Of a DNA stretch of 64,000 bases, positions 1-10,500 are shown one piece after another; position 1 is the first letter of the stretch, and every line of letters starts with the position of its first letter. The DNA is taken from NCBI RefSeq assembly GCF_019957155.1, contig NZ_JAIPME010000002.1, positions 186,001 to 250,000 on the forward strand, in the 5' to 3' direction. Below the pieces are notes generated by a model, which ran no database searches, was not told the origin of the DNA, and saw only the letters and a program-made list of their open reading frames with translations. The position numbers and the translations under genes are program-made. The stretch comes from Anaerococcus murdochii (lineage in GTDB: Bacteria; Bacillota; Clostridia; Tissierellales; Peptoniphilaceae).

Positions 1-3000
1 ATAATTATCTTTCTTTAGGTCATTGCCACCAGCTAGGGTTATCTCTGTGCCTACATCATATGACAAAGCAGCTGGAACTTCTCCTGATGTTTTATCATCT
101 GCTTCATAGGTCATGGTTACCTTGGCCAATTTGAACCTAGCAACGAATTTCTTGTCGGTTTTGATAGGTTTATCATCAATTTTTTCATACCAGGCATCAA
201 AATCGTAGTTTTTATTTGGTACAGGAGTTGGTATTTTAAGGTCATCTGAACCTACTGTGATATTCTTTAATGGATTTACATAATAGGTCTTGTTTCCTTC
301 TTCTAATTTACCATTTTCACCTGCTATAAATTCAACTTTAACATAGCCTTCTGGTTTTTGATCTATTTTTTCTGCTGGGATAACATCCTTATATGATTGG
401 AAATGATAAACAAAAGTCTTATCATTTTCAAATGTTGCCTTTAATGCAGCATCTGTATTATCTTCATTTGTCCATTTTCCGCCATCAGCAACAAAGCCAA
501 CATTTGGTTTTTTAGTAATTTTATTTGCAGTATCTGTTAGGTCTACTTCCTTTTCAGGATTTACATAGTAAACAGTTGTTCCTGATAGGCTACCATTGTC
601 ATCTGCCACAAATTTTACAACCTTATATCCCTCTGGCTTATCAGAACCATCTGTGTTTTTCTGTGGAATAATATCATCAAGTGGCTTATATTCGGCTGTG
701 ATTTCATAAGTAGGTGAATTTGCTTTTAAATTTACAGTTAAATCTTTATCCCAATTGTTAAATTTATAACCAAGATCTGGCTTTACAGTCGGTGCAGGAA
801 TATTCACTTCAACTCCTGGTTTAATCCAGTATATTTGTGTGCCTTCTAATGAGCCATTGGTTCCAGGTTTAAATTCAACTTTTACATAACCTTCTACTTC
901 AGTTGTAGAAATGTTATCAGGATCATTATAAAGAGCTGTGATTTTTGCACCATCTTTGTATTGAATTGCTTGGTCTATAGAAATATCCCATCTTGCAAAT
1001 TCATATCCAGTATTTGGAACAGGAGTAGGAGCTTTATCCTTAAGAACTACTGCCTTGTTTGGATTTACATAGTAAACTGCTTGTCCAGTTAATTCTTTTC
1101 CATGGTCACCCTTAACAAATGTTACAGTGATATAGCCATCTGGTTTCTCAGAATTGTCATCCTTTGTCTTTGGAATTACATCATCAATAGGATCATACTT
1201 AGCGGTAACAGTTTTATCAGCTTTTATTTCAAAATCATCTTTAGTGTCCCAGCCAGTAAATTTATAACCAACTTCTGCTTTTACTTCTGGTTTTACTATT
1301 GATGTGTCTCCTAAAGTTTTAGAAGGGTCAGCTTTTGGATTTACATAATAAACAGTTTGTCCTGTTATATCTTTTCCATGCTCGCCCTTGTCAAAGGTTA
1401 GGGTCACATAACCTTCTGGTTTTTCGTTTGGTGTTCCATCTTCCTTGTTTGCTGGAATAATATCATCAAGCTTTTTGAAGTTACCTTTAACTGTGGTGTC
1501 ATCGGTGTATTTCTTAGCTTTTTTAACAGTATCTTGGTCCCACTTTTCAAATTCATATCCTGTGTCAGCTTCTGTCTTTGGCTGTTGAATTGTTACTTCT
1601 TTATCAGGATTTACATAGTAGACTGTAACTTCACCATCAGCAATCTTGCCGCCTTCTGCTGGTTCAATTATAAATGTAACTGTTTTGTATCCTTCTGGTT
1701 GTTTATTTTCACTTCCATCTGGATTTGTCTTTGGGATTACAGCGCCTTTTTCGTTAAACTGAGCTGTGATTACGGTCTTATCTTTGTATTGAATTTTTTC
1801 ATTGATTGGTCTGTCCCAACCAGCAAAATCATAACCAGTTTTTGGAACTACTGATGGAGCATAAGCTTCTAGGGCTACAGCCTTATTTGGGTTGAGATAA
1901 AGAACTTTTTCTATATTTCCACCCTTGTCTGTAGTCTTGAAAGTAACTGTGATATAACCTTTTGGTTTTTCATTTGGACTTCCATCTTCTTTATTAGCTG
2001 GAATTACATCGCCAAGTGGTTTTGAAATTGCTTTTACAACTATATCGTCTGCTTTGATTTCTGTTGCATCTTCTTTATCCCACTTTTCGAACTTATAACC
2101 ATCTTCTTCTGTGTATGCAGGTTTTTTAAGTTCATCATTTCCAAGTTTTATACCTGCATTTGCCTTTACATAGTAGGCTTTTTGTTCTGTTAATTTTAAG
2201 CCTTTTTCTGCTTCAAATGTTACTTTGACATAACCATCAGGTCTGAATATCTTTGAGTCATCAGTATTTGTTGGGTCAAATGGGATAATATTAGGTGATT
2301 CCTTATAGGTTGCTGTGATGATTGTTTCATTTTCAAATTTCTTTTTCACACTTGGTTCATAAACTTCTCCATCCGCATTTGCACCAATCTTCCATTCTTT
2401 GAAGGTGTAGTATTGATTACCAACAGGGTTTTTAACTGGGATTATTACATCTCTATCCTTCTTAACCCAGAATATTTTTGCACCTTCCATATCACCTTTT
2501 TCTGTAGGATTGAAAATAACTTTTACAAAATTATCTGGTAAGTTCTTAGGTTCTTCAGTTCCCTCTTGTGGGATGACGTCCTTAGTGTACTCTGCCTTAA
2601 TTGTTGAATTCTTTTCAAACATGGTTCTTGGTCTTTTTGTTAATTCGTAAAGACTACCATCACCTGTAGCGTCATCTGCCTTCATTATCCATCTTACAAA
2701 TAAGTTATCACCCACCCCTACTGGGTCTTCGCCAGGTATTACTACCTTGGCATTTGGATTTACATAGTAGAAGTATTTTTGTGGTTTTTCAGCTGTTGTA
2801 GTTGGGTCTACTGTCACCTTTACATAATCTTCTGGAACATAATTTGGCCTACCCTCTTTGGTTTTTGCCTCGTATATGTTTTTAATAACTTTAATAGGTA
2901 CCTCTATAACTACATTTTTGCCAGTTTTCTTAAAATCCACCCTTACTTTAATAGTAGTATTTCGAGATACTTCAGTTTTATCATCTTCTTTTAGTTTATC

Positions 3001-4536
3001 ATACAAGCTATTTGCTAACTCAAAGGATTTGATTTCTTTTCCAGTATCATCTAATACGGCAAAACCATGGTCGTCGATATTAAGTGGAGTGTATTTTCCA
3101 TCTTCACCTTTTATCCTAATTTGCTTTTCTAATTTTTCCATGTTAGGAGTAAATTCATTAATCCAATTATCGCCATCTTTAAAAGATTCATGGACTACTA
3201 GTTCTTCAGCTGTAATATCGTTGTTACCCCAAATAGCATAGAAGGTTTTTGCTTCTGTAACATTTGTAGTTTTTGCCTTAAAGTCTGCTTCACTTAGGGC
3301 AGGACCATCTGCTGTTTCCGCCCAACCCTTAAAGGTTTCTAGGTCTTTTTTAGGCTCTTCAACCTCTTCTGTCAAATCTTTTCCGTATTCAACTTCTTTT
3401 ACGATTTGTTGGTCAGCCTTTGGGTCTGTAATAGAAGAGAATTTACCCTCATTGGCATCAAAGGTGATAGGTAAGATCTCTGTCATAGTAAGCTTACCAC
3501 CATTTATGACATCGTAGGTGAAGTCGTATTTGAATTTATGGTCATCTGATTTGACAGTTTTATTTGTTGTATCAAAAGTTAATCCAGCTGTGCTTGTATC
3601 TATTTTGACATCTGGAGTTTTTTCTAGATAAACTGACAACACAAGGTCAGGATCAAAATCATTGTACCAGTCTCTTATAATTTTAGTGTCTTTATCGTTC
3701 TTTGGTAATTCTACACTTACTGGAGACACCCCGTCTCCTTCATCATCAAAGGCAAAGTTTGCTTTCATGTCTGGTCTGTCTTCTTCAGAAACACCTGTAT
3801 GCCATTCAGATTTAAACTTGGTAGATGCGATTTGATTGTAAGTAAGTCCTAATTTAATATTTCCAATTATCTCCCCATCTGCATTTTCTGGTAAAAATGT
3901 AGGACTTGAGCCTTGAGTACCAAAACTTACAGAAGTCAAAAGTTTAACCTTATCTGAGACTCTTTCATCAATCCTTACTTCGTATCTGTAAGGTTTAAAA
4001 CTCTTTGAAAATAGAGGTAGTTTAGATGGTTTACCTTCTCCATCAGACCAAGTGTATTTACCTTCTTTAGTAATTTGTAACATATAATATACGCCAGTAT
4101 CTACACTTGTTTCATAATCCATTTGCCTAAAAATTATTTGGGCTGGTTTTGGATTTCCGTTTTCATCTACTCCAAATATTTCATTCCACTGGAATGGATT
4201 CCCGTCTAGACCATTTAGGTCTAATTCCGCACTTACATTTCCAAAATATTTTGGTTTATCCACATCTTTTGGCTCGTTATTATCTCCAAAATATGGTCCT
4301 GAACTAAATAAACTAACTCCCGGCCTTTGTGATCTCGATGTCCTGGTCTTTGCAGCTATCCTATTTAATTCATTCATTATTTTTGCATCATAGCTTTTTG
4401 CATTTATCTCGCCTACTTTTACATACTTGCCTTGAGGGGGAGTCTCCTCTCCCTCAGCAAGTCCTATGTTAGGCGGGATAAAAACTTGCAATAACATCAC
4501 TATTGCTAAAAGCAAAGATGTTAATTTTTTTCTCAT
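1..4536 (-). CDS. Giant secreted repeat protein, C-terminal part outside window
   Basis: The reading frame is open from the ATG at 4536 to the left edge, about 1,512 codons with no stop. It starts with a signal peptide (MRKKLTSLLLAIVMLLQVF). A large N-terminal region follows, with an InlB-B (Listeria-Bacteroides) type repeat near residue 360 and a module near residues 420-550 that is also found in the neighbouring 2,444-aa protein. After about residue 565 come ten units of the form GYVKVTF ... YYVNPxKxV ... GYxFxxWD, each about 80-100 aa, continuing to the edge. The start follows the upstream gene's stop by 4 nt, and its Shine-Dalgarno (AGGGTGG) lies in the last codons of that gene, so the two are probably translated from one transcript. 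By analogy with such proteins it acts at the cell surface as an adhesin or scaffold. The anchor, if any, lies outside the window. Confidence 0.85.
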   Translation of the reverse strand, partial: MRKKLTSLLLAIVMLLQVFIPPNIGLAEGEETPPQGKYVKVGEINAKSYDAKIMNELNRIAAKTRTSRSQRPGVSLFSSGPYFGDNNEPKDVDKPKYFGNVSAELDLNGLDGNPFQWNEIFGVDENGNPKPAQIIFRQMDYETSVDTGVYYMLQITKEGKYTWSDGEGKPSKLPLFSKSFKPYRYEVRIDERVSDKVKLLTSVSFGTQGSSPTFLPENADGEIIGNIKLGLTYNQIASTKFKSEWHTGVSEEDRPDMKANFAFDDEGDGVSPVSVELPKNDKDTKIIRDWYNDFDPDLVLSVYLEKTPDVKIDTSTAGLTFDTTNKTVKSDDHKFKYDFTYDVINGGKLTMTEILPITFDANEGKFSSITDPKADQQIVKEVEYGKDLTEEVEEPKKDLETFKGWAETADGPALSEADFKAKTTNVTEAKTFYAIWGNNDITAEELVVHESFKDGDNWINEFTPNMEKLEKQIRIKGEDGKYTPLNIDDHGFAVLDDTGKEIKSFELANSLYDKLKEDDKTEVSRNTTIKVRVDFKKTGKNVVIEVPIKVIKNIYEAKTKEGRPNYVPEDYVKVTVDPTTTAEKPQKYFYYVNPNAKVVIPGEDPVGVGDNLFVRWIMKADDATGDGSLYELTKRPRTMFEKNSTIKAEYTKDVIPQEGTEEPKNLPDNFVKVIFNPTEKGDMEGAKIFWVKKDRDVIIPVKNPVGNQYYTFKEWKIGANADGEVYEPSVKKKFENETIITATYKESPNIIPFDPTNTDDSKIFRPDGYVKVTFEAEKGLKLTEQKAYYVKANAGIKLGNDELKKPAYTEEDGYKFEKWDKEDATEIKADDIVVKAISKPLGDVIPANKEDGSPNEKPKGYITVTFKTTDKGGNIEKVLYLNPNKAVALEAYAPSVVPKTGYDFAGWDRPINEKIQYKDKTVITAQFNEKGAVIPKTNPDGSENKQPEGYKTVTFIIEPAEGGKIADGEVTVYYVNPDKEVTIQQPKTEADTGYEFEKWDQDTVKKAKKYTDDTTVKGNFKKLDDIIPANKEDGTPNEKPEGYVTLTFDKGEHGKDITGQTVYYVNPKADPSKTLGDTSIVKPEVKAEVGYKFTGWDTKDDFEIKADKTVTAKYDPIDDVIPKTKDDNSEKPDGYITVTFVKGDHGKELTGQAVYYVNPNKAVVLKDKAPTPVPNTGYEFARWDISIDQAIQYKDGAKITALYNDPDNISTTEVEGYVKVEFKPGTNGSLEGTQIYWIKPGVEVNIPAPTVKPDLGYKFNNWDKDLTVNLKANSPTYEITAEYKPLDDIIPQKNTDGSDKPEGYKVVKFVADDNGSLSGTTVYYVNPEKEVDLTDTANKITKKPNVGFVADGGKWTNEDNTDAALKATFENDKTFVYHFQSYKDVIPAEKIDQKPEGYVKVEFIAGENGKLEEGNKTYYVNPLKNITVGSDDLKIPTPVPNKNYDFDAWYEKIDDKPIKTDKKFVARFKLAKVTMTYEADDKTSGEVPAALSYDVGTEITLAGGNDLKKDNY

Positions 4537-4540
4537 TATT

Positions 4541-7500
4541 TTACCACCCTATATCATACTTTCTCTCTTCAGACTTAATTCCATCTTTAATTGCGTAGAT
4601 TGTGATTTTATCACCTCTTTTTAATCCTCTGCCTATTGATTTTTTTACAAAGAAAACATTTAAGCGTCCTCTTTTAGCAGATGTTATTGTTTTATTACTT
4701 GATATTCCTTCTCCACTTATTTCAAGATATCCAGTAGCACCTTCAGTCAATTCATCAATTAGAATATTATTTGCGTTTAGCTTTAATTCTTTTATTTTAA
4801 TATCTGGCTTTACTTCGTCTGCTTCGCCAATTATTGTGTCTTCTTCAAATTTCCACTTACCATTTTCAAATGTCCACTTATCATTTTCACCCTTTGTTAA
4901 ATCCCATGATTTAAACTCATAGTCATTAACAGCATTATTTTCTAAGGTTAACTTGTGAACAATTGGTGTGTCAATTTCTACATCTGTATTGGCTTTGACA
5001 TAGAATTTACTGTCGCCAGTCATGAAAGCTTTGTTTTCAGGAACTCTAAACTCTACTAATACCATTCCTTCAGGTGTTTCGTCTTTGATCTTATCTTTGT
5101 CAGTTTCTTCTGGATCTACTGGTATTACATCAGCTTTAGGTTCGTATTGGGCTGTGAAGGTTATATCTTCGCCATTTAATACTAGAGCTTTGTCCCAACC
5201 AGAATTTTCTGCTTTTGCCTTGTAGTATTTAGCTGGGTTGATTTCTGGAACTGTTAGACCAGCTTTAACTGCCTGTGCAAATGTGTAGTCTTTGGCAACT
5301 TTATAAGTTGTTTGACCATCAAGTTCTCCGTGCTTGCCTTTTAAGAAGGTGACTTTAATGAATTGTTCTTCGACAGTGGCATTTTCGTCAATTACTTGAA
5401 CTGGAGCTTGCCAGATTGCTATTAGGGTCTTGTCTGCTGTGATTGGTGTATCAAAGTTAAAGTAAGATGTGTCAGTTTCTTTTTCTTTCCAACCCATAAA
5501 GACTTTGCCATCTTGTTTTGGTGCCTCTGGATTTGTTGCTTTATTTCCATGGTCAACTGTTTGGCTTGGAACATCACTGCCGCCCATAGTGTTAAAGGTT
5601 ACGGTGTGTTTAGCTGATGACCATTGGGCTGTTGCAGTTCTCGCTTTTTCAAGTTTAACTTGGTCACCTGGTTGGTAGATTTTTTCATCTTCATCTAGTT
5701 TCCAGCCAGCAAAGGTTGCATTTGGTTTTGCTAGACTTCCAGGACCTGCAAGTCCTACTGTCTCTCCATAATTTACTGTCACAGAAGCTGGGACTGTACC
5801 GCTTGCGCCTTCACCACCTTCATAGGTCAAGGTCACTTGGCCTGACTTAAAGATTGCAACGTGTTCTCTATCGCTTTTAATTGGTGTGTTCTCATCAATA
5901 TTTTCTTGCCAATTTAAGAATTCGTAGTTTGTTGCAGGGACTGTTTTTGGAACTGCTAATTGTTTGTCTTTTACAGTTTCATTTTCACCTAAAACTTTTA
6001 AGGTAATTCCAGCTTTTGGATTTACATAGTAGATTTTTTCTTTAATATCACCTTCAAGTTTGCCCTTGTTTTCATCTTCTGTTCTGAAGGTTACTTTTAC
6101 ATATCCTTTTGGAATAACTTGGGTAGGGTCGTCAGTTTTTTCTACGATGTCTTCTGACTTATCGAAGTTAAATACAAATTCTGTTTCTGGATCAGTAAAT
6201 ATACCCTTTAATGTTTTATTAGCTGTATTAGTCCATTTTTCACCATTTACAAAGTATCCTGTATCTGGTGTCTTTGTAACTTTGCCAGCAGATTCTGTCA
6301 TATCGACTTGAACTTCTGGGCTTACATAATAGACTGTGTCACCTGATAGGCTTCCGCCCTTGCCAGCCTTAAAGATTACTTTCACATAATTTTCCATGGC
6401 ATCTTTTGGTCTTTGACCACCTGGCGCTTCTGGGATTATATTTTTGTGAATTTCTACTGGGATTATGACTGGATTGTCATTTGTTCCTTGGGTTGAGCCG
6501 TCTTTGTATTTTATAGTTACCTTAGCTTCTTGTTTGCCAGGTTTACTTGGATCTGGTCTTTCAACTACTGTTATAGAGTCAATTTCTTTATTCTCTGGTG
6601 GAGTGATTTTTCCAATCAAATCCTTATCAGTAATTTCTTTGCCCTCAGGTGTGTGAAGCTCTTCGGTCTTGATTGGCTTAACTATTGGTGTAGCAGCAAA
6701 TCTTTCGTTGTAGGCTGCTTCTATTACAGTTACCTTATCAGTGTATTTGTTGTTGGCTAGGATAATATCTTGAGCTGGTTTAACATCTTGTAGCTTATCA
6801 TCCGCTTCACCAGCTTTGACTTTTTGCCAACCCTTAAATACATATGTGACTTCTTTTTCTCCAAGTCCTTTGATGTTGACTTTTACTTTTTCCTTACCTG
6901 TTGGAGGATCAAACTGAATTGATACTTCCTTGGTTGGATTAACCCAGAAAGCTTCTTCTTTTTCTTGGTTTGCTTTATCTGTAGTCCTAACTATAACTTT
7001 TACATAAGAATCTGGAACTTTTGGTTTATCCTTACCTTCTTGAGGTACTACATCCTTAGCAAATCCTGGTTGAATTAGAGTATCTTCAGTAAATTTATGA
7101 CGTTTATTAAAGTCATAGATTCCATTTTCTGCTTGTCCTTCGTTTTGGTTGGCCTTATCAGCTGTCCAATTTGTGAAGCCTAGGTTTTTCTTTTCTTCTT
7201 CTGTTAATTTGATTTCAGGAATTTCTACCCAAGCCTTTGGATTTACGTAATAAATCTTTGTATCTTTTTCGCCTGGTTTACCTGTTGGGTTTACTCTTAC
7301 TCTTACATAATTTCCTGTTATGTCTTTAAGCTCACCCTTTTCAGCATCTGATAAGAATAGTGGCTTTTCACCTGTTGTGAGAGCTTCGTAGACGTTTTTG
7401 TAAACTGTGATTGGTATATCAAGCTCTTGTTGGCCTTTGCCATCCTTGAAAGTTACTTTAGCTTTGATGTTTACTGTACGGACAAGTTGGTCTTTGTCGG

Positions 7501-10500
7501 CAGCTTTCTTTTCATTTACTAAATCATAGACTTGGTCGTTTGTTGTTAGTTCATTTCCAGCTTCATCGAATAATTTTATTTCAGTTCCTGCTGGTAGATC
7601 TTTAACTTGATCTTTTTCTCTCCAAACTAATTGTGCTTTTAATTGATCAATAGTTGGAGCAAATTTGTTTGACCAGTCTTTTGTTCCATCAGCCTTGTCA
7701 TCTTTAAAGGCTTCTGTCCTTATAAGTCCTTTTGCTGTGAGGCCTGACCAATCGAAGTAGGCTGTAAATTCGTGGCCTTCATTAATGATTGTGTTTTTAT
7801 TTAATAGTGGACTTTTATCCCATTTTGTAAATTTCTTACCATCATCAGGAGTGATATAGTACTTGTCAGCTTCTTTTGTCTTGCCTTCTTCTAATTCTTT
7901 TGGAACTGGAAGGAAGTCAGACTTAAGTCCCTTTATTACATCGTAGTGAAGTTCTGTGATGTCATTTCCATTTTCATCCTTACCAAAGGATCCGCCTTTT
8001 TCCGCCTTAAAGGTCACTCTGACATAACCATCTGGTGTCTTACCATTTTTTGGAACTTCTATTACTCTAACATCCTTATAGTAGAAGAAGATTTGGTCTG
8101 ATCCTGTGCCGTTGATGCCCAAAAATTCATTTGTTTTTTCATTGACATCGAAGAAGAGTTGTTGTTGAGGATCACTAGTTAGCTTCCAACCATCAATCCT
8201 TCTGTAGTTTCTTGCATCATAGTGACGGTTACCGTTTGTGACAGCTTCTGGTTCTACAATTTGATGTTTTTTGATAATCTCTTGTAATTTTGATTTATTA
8301 GCTTCATATTTATTTTTGTTAGCCTTGTTTGCTTCAAGAAGGTCATTGCCTGTTAATCCGTCAGTAGGAGTACGTTTCAAGTCATCAAAGAATTTTTCAA
8401 CTTCTGCTTTTCCCTGTTCATCTAGGTAATTTACAGTGTATTCACGTTGTCTGAAAGGTCTGTAGAAGAAGTGGAAGACGTTGCCCTTATAAGCTGGGTT
8501 AGGAATCATGTCCCCTGAGTTAGGGTCTTTGATTTTTTCTGGCTCTATACGTTGGTTTTGGAAGTAGGTGTTGTTGAATCCGAAATCTTTGTTGTATTTT
8601 TCATACATTTCTTTAATTCCTGCATCTTGAGTATTCATTAACTCTTCATGAGAAGCAAGGATCAATGTTTCACCTTGTTTATCACCAACTGTTGCTGTGT
8701 AATAACCTGTCCTCTTATTTTCTAAGATGTCTATTTTTTCTTCTTTCTCTTTACAATTCTTATCTAGGATATGATGATGAACTTCTACGTCCACTCTTTG
8801 GTTAGGAACCCAAATTGCCTTGAGGGTGATTGGAGAAACTACGTCGTTGCCAAAGGTGTAAAGCTCTGGCACGCCGTATTTATCACGGTAGGAAGTGTCG
8901 ACTTCGTCTGTGTAATCGCCTTTGTCATTTTTCTTGTAGCGGATTACTTCCCAACCTAGGAAGTCGTATCCTTTTTTTGTAGGTGCTATAGGTTCTACAA
9001 GCTTTTGCCTTTGGATAACGGTAAAGTTTTGCTTGTCGCCGTCATTTGCTTCTTTTTTCGCATAGGTGTTTACTTCTTCTTGGCCTATGTCGCCTTCTTG
9101 GATAGTCTTGCGTTTTTCTGTTAGGTTTTCTTCTTTGATTGTCTTAAGCTTTCCACCATCTGGATCGAAAGTTACCTTCCATTTGTAGTCAGGCTCGCCC
9201 CATTTTGCGTATAGGTTTAATGGGTGGAAAGGCATTTTTTCGTCCTTGTTTTCCCAAACAAGTTTAGTGCCTGCTGGGTCTAATGCCCAACCCTTAAATA
9301 CCATTTGGTCTGAAAGGCCTTCTGGTCTTTTGACTTTGAGTTTGCCATCTTTTGGATCAGTAAAGACTAGGTCTGTAAGGCCTAACTTTTGTAAGTTTTC
9401 TGGATTGTCCAATAAGTTTTTTGGGTCCTCTTTGAAATATTCCCTTTCTTCCCTAGGTGTTTGATCAGAAACTAATTCCGGACTTAAAACCTTTAATGGA
9501 AATTCATAGAAGGTATCTAATGATTTTTTTGAATTAAAGTAAGAATCATCTCTAATAATTGATGGGTCGTAGTTGAACCTTAGTGGGTACTTGTTACGGG
9601 TGTATTTGAAACGAAGGTAGCCGTTTTCTTCAAATGCTTTAATGCTATCATCTTTAGGATCGCCCCATGGATCAGCATCGCTAAAGAAAACTGAGATAAA
9701 GTCTAGCTGGCCTATAGGGAGTTTTACTCCTTGGTTGTTATAGTATGTCCCACAATTGTTAGGGGTGATTTCATCACGCTCATCGTTTAGGTCATTAATC
9801 CCTTCTTCATCCACACGACCATTTTCTTCGCTTCCCTCTCTGATTACTGGCCATGCACTTTGAGGATTACCAGGTTCATAGTCACGAGGAGTAAAGCCTG
9901 TAACTTTCGGATATCTATGGCCATAGTCAGGGGCAGCCGTATCTGCCTTGGTCCTAACAAGGTCGTAGCGGATGATGGTTTCCCCGTCCTTAAAGCCGTC
10001 CATCCAAAAGTCCATGTGGTGAGGAATAGATGGATGATCCTGTTTTATACCAAAAGATAGGGTTTTAAAATCGGAACTATCTAAATCGATGGTTGTGCCA
10101 TCGCCCTTGTCTATGTGCTTAGTATAGCCGCCCCAATTAGTATAATTAGCCATGTCTAGAAACTCATCGGCATTAAGCCTATAAGGTGGTGTGTCAAGGT
10201 GTAGTGGCCAATTAGGGATAACGTAGTTTGGTCCCCAACCGAAAGATTGGTAGCCAGGTGTGAAGCCCTTGGTTTGCTTAGCATCATTTGGCCACTTATA
10301 CATCATCTCATTAAATCTTGCCTTGTAGTGGTATGGGTTGCCTGGGCCACCTACTTTAACTGCCTCACCTTCCTTTTCATCATATTTCCAAATTTCAGGG
10401 TATATGGTGTTTTCCTCAGGTTGTGCATTGGACTTAGTAAAGTAGAGGTCGTAGACTTGCCTGTCGTAGTAAATGTTATAGACTGTTTTGCCTGTAGCTT

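Noticed and set aside
260-2800. Regular repeats as a CRISPR array
   Set aside because: The 245-300 bp period and the open reading frame show protein repeats; there are no short identical repeats with unique spacers.
4530-4545. Possible frameshift splitting one giant protein in two
   Set aside because: The downstream frame begins with its own SD and a complete signal peptide, so these are two genes.
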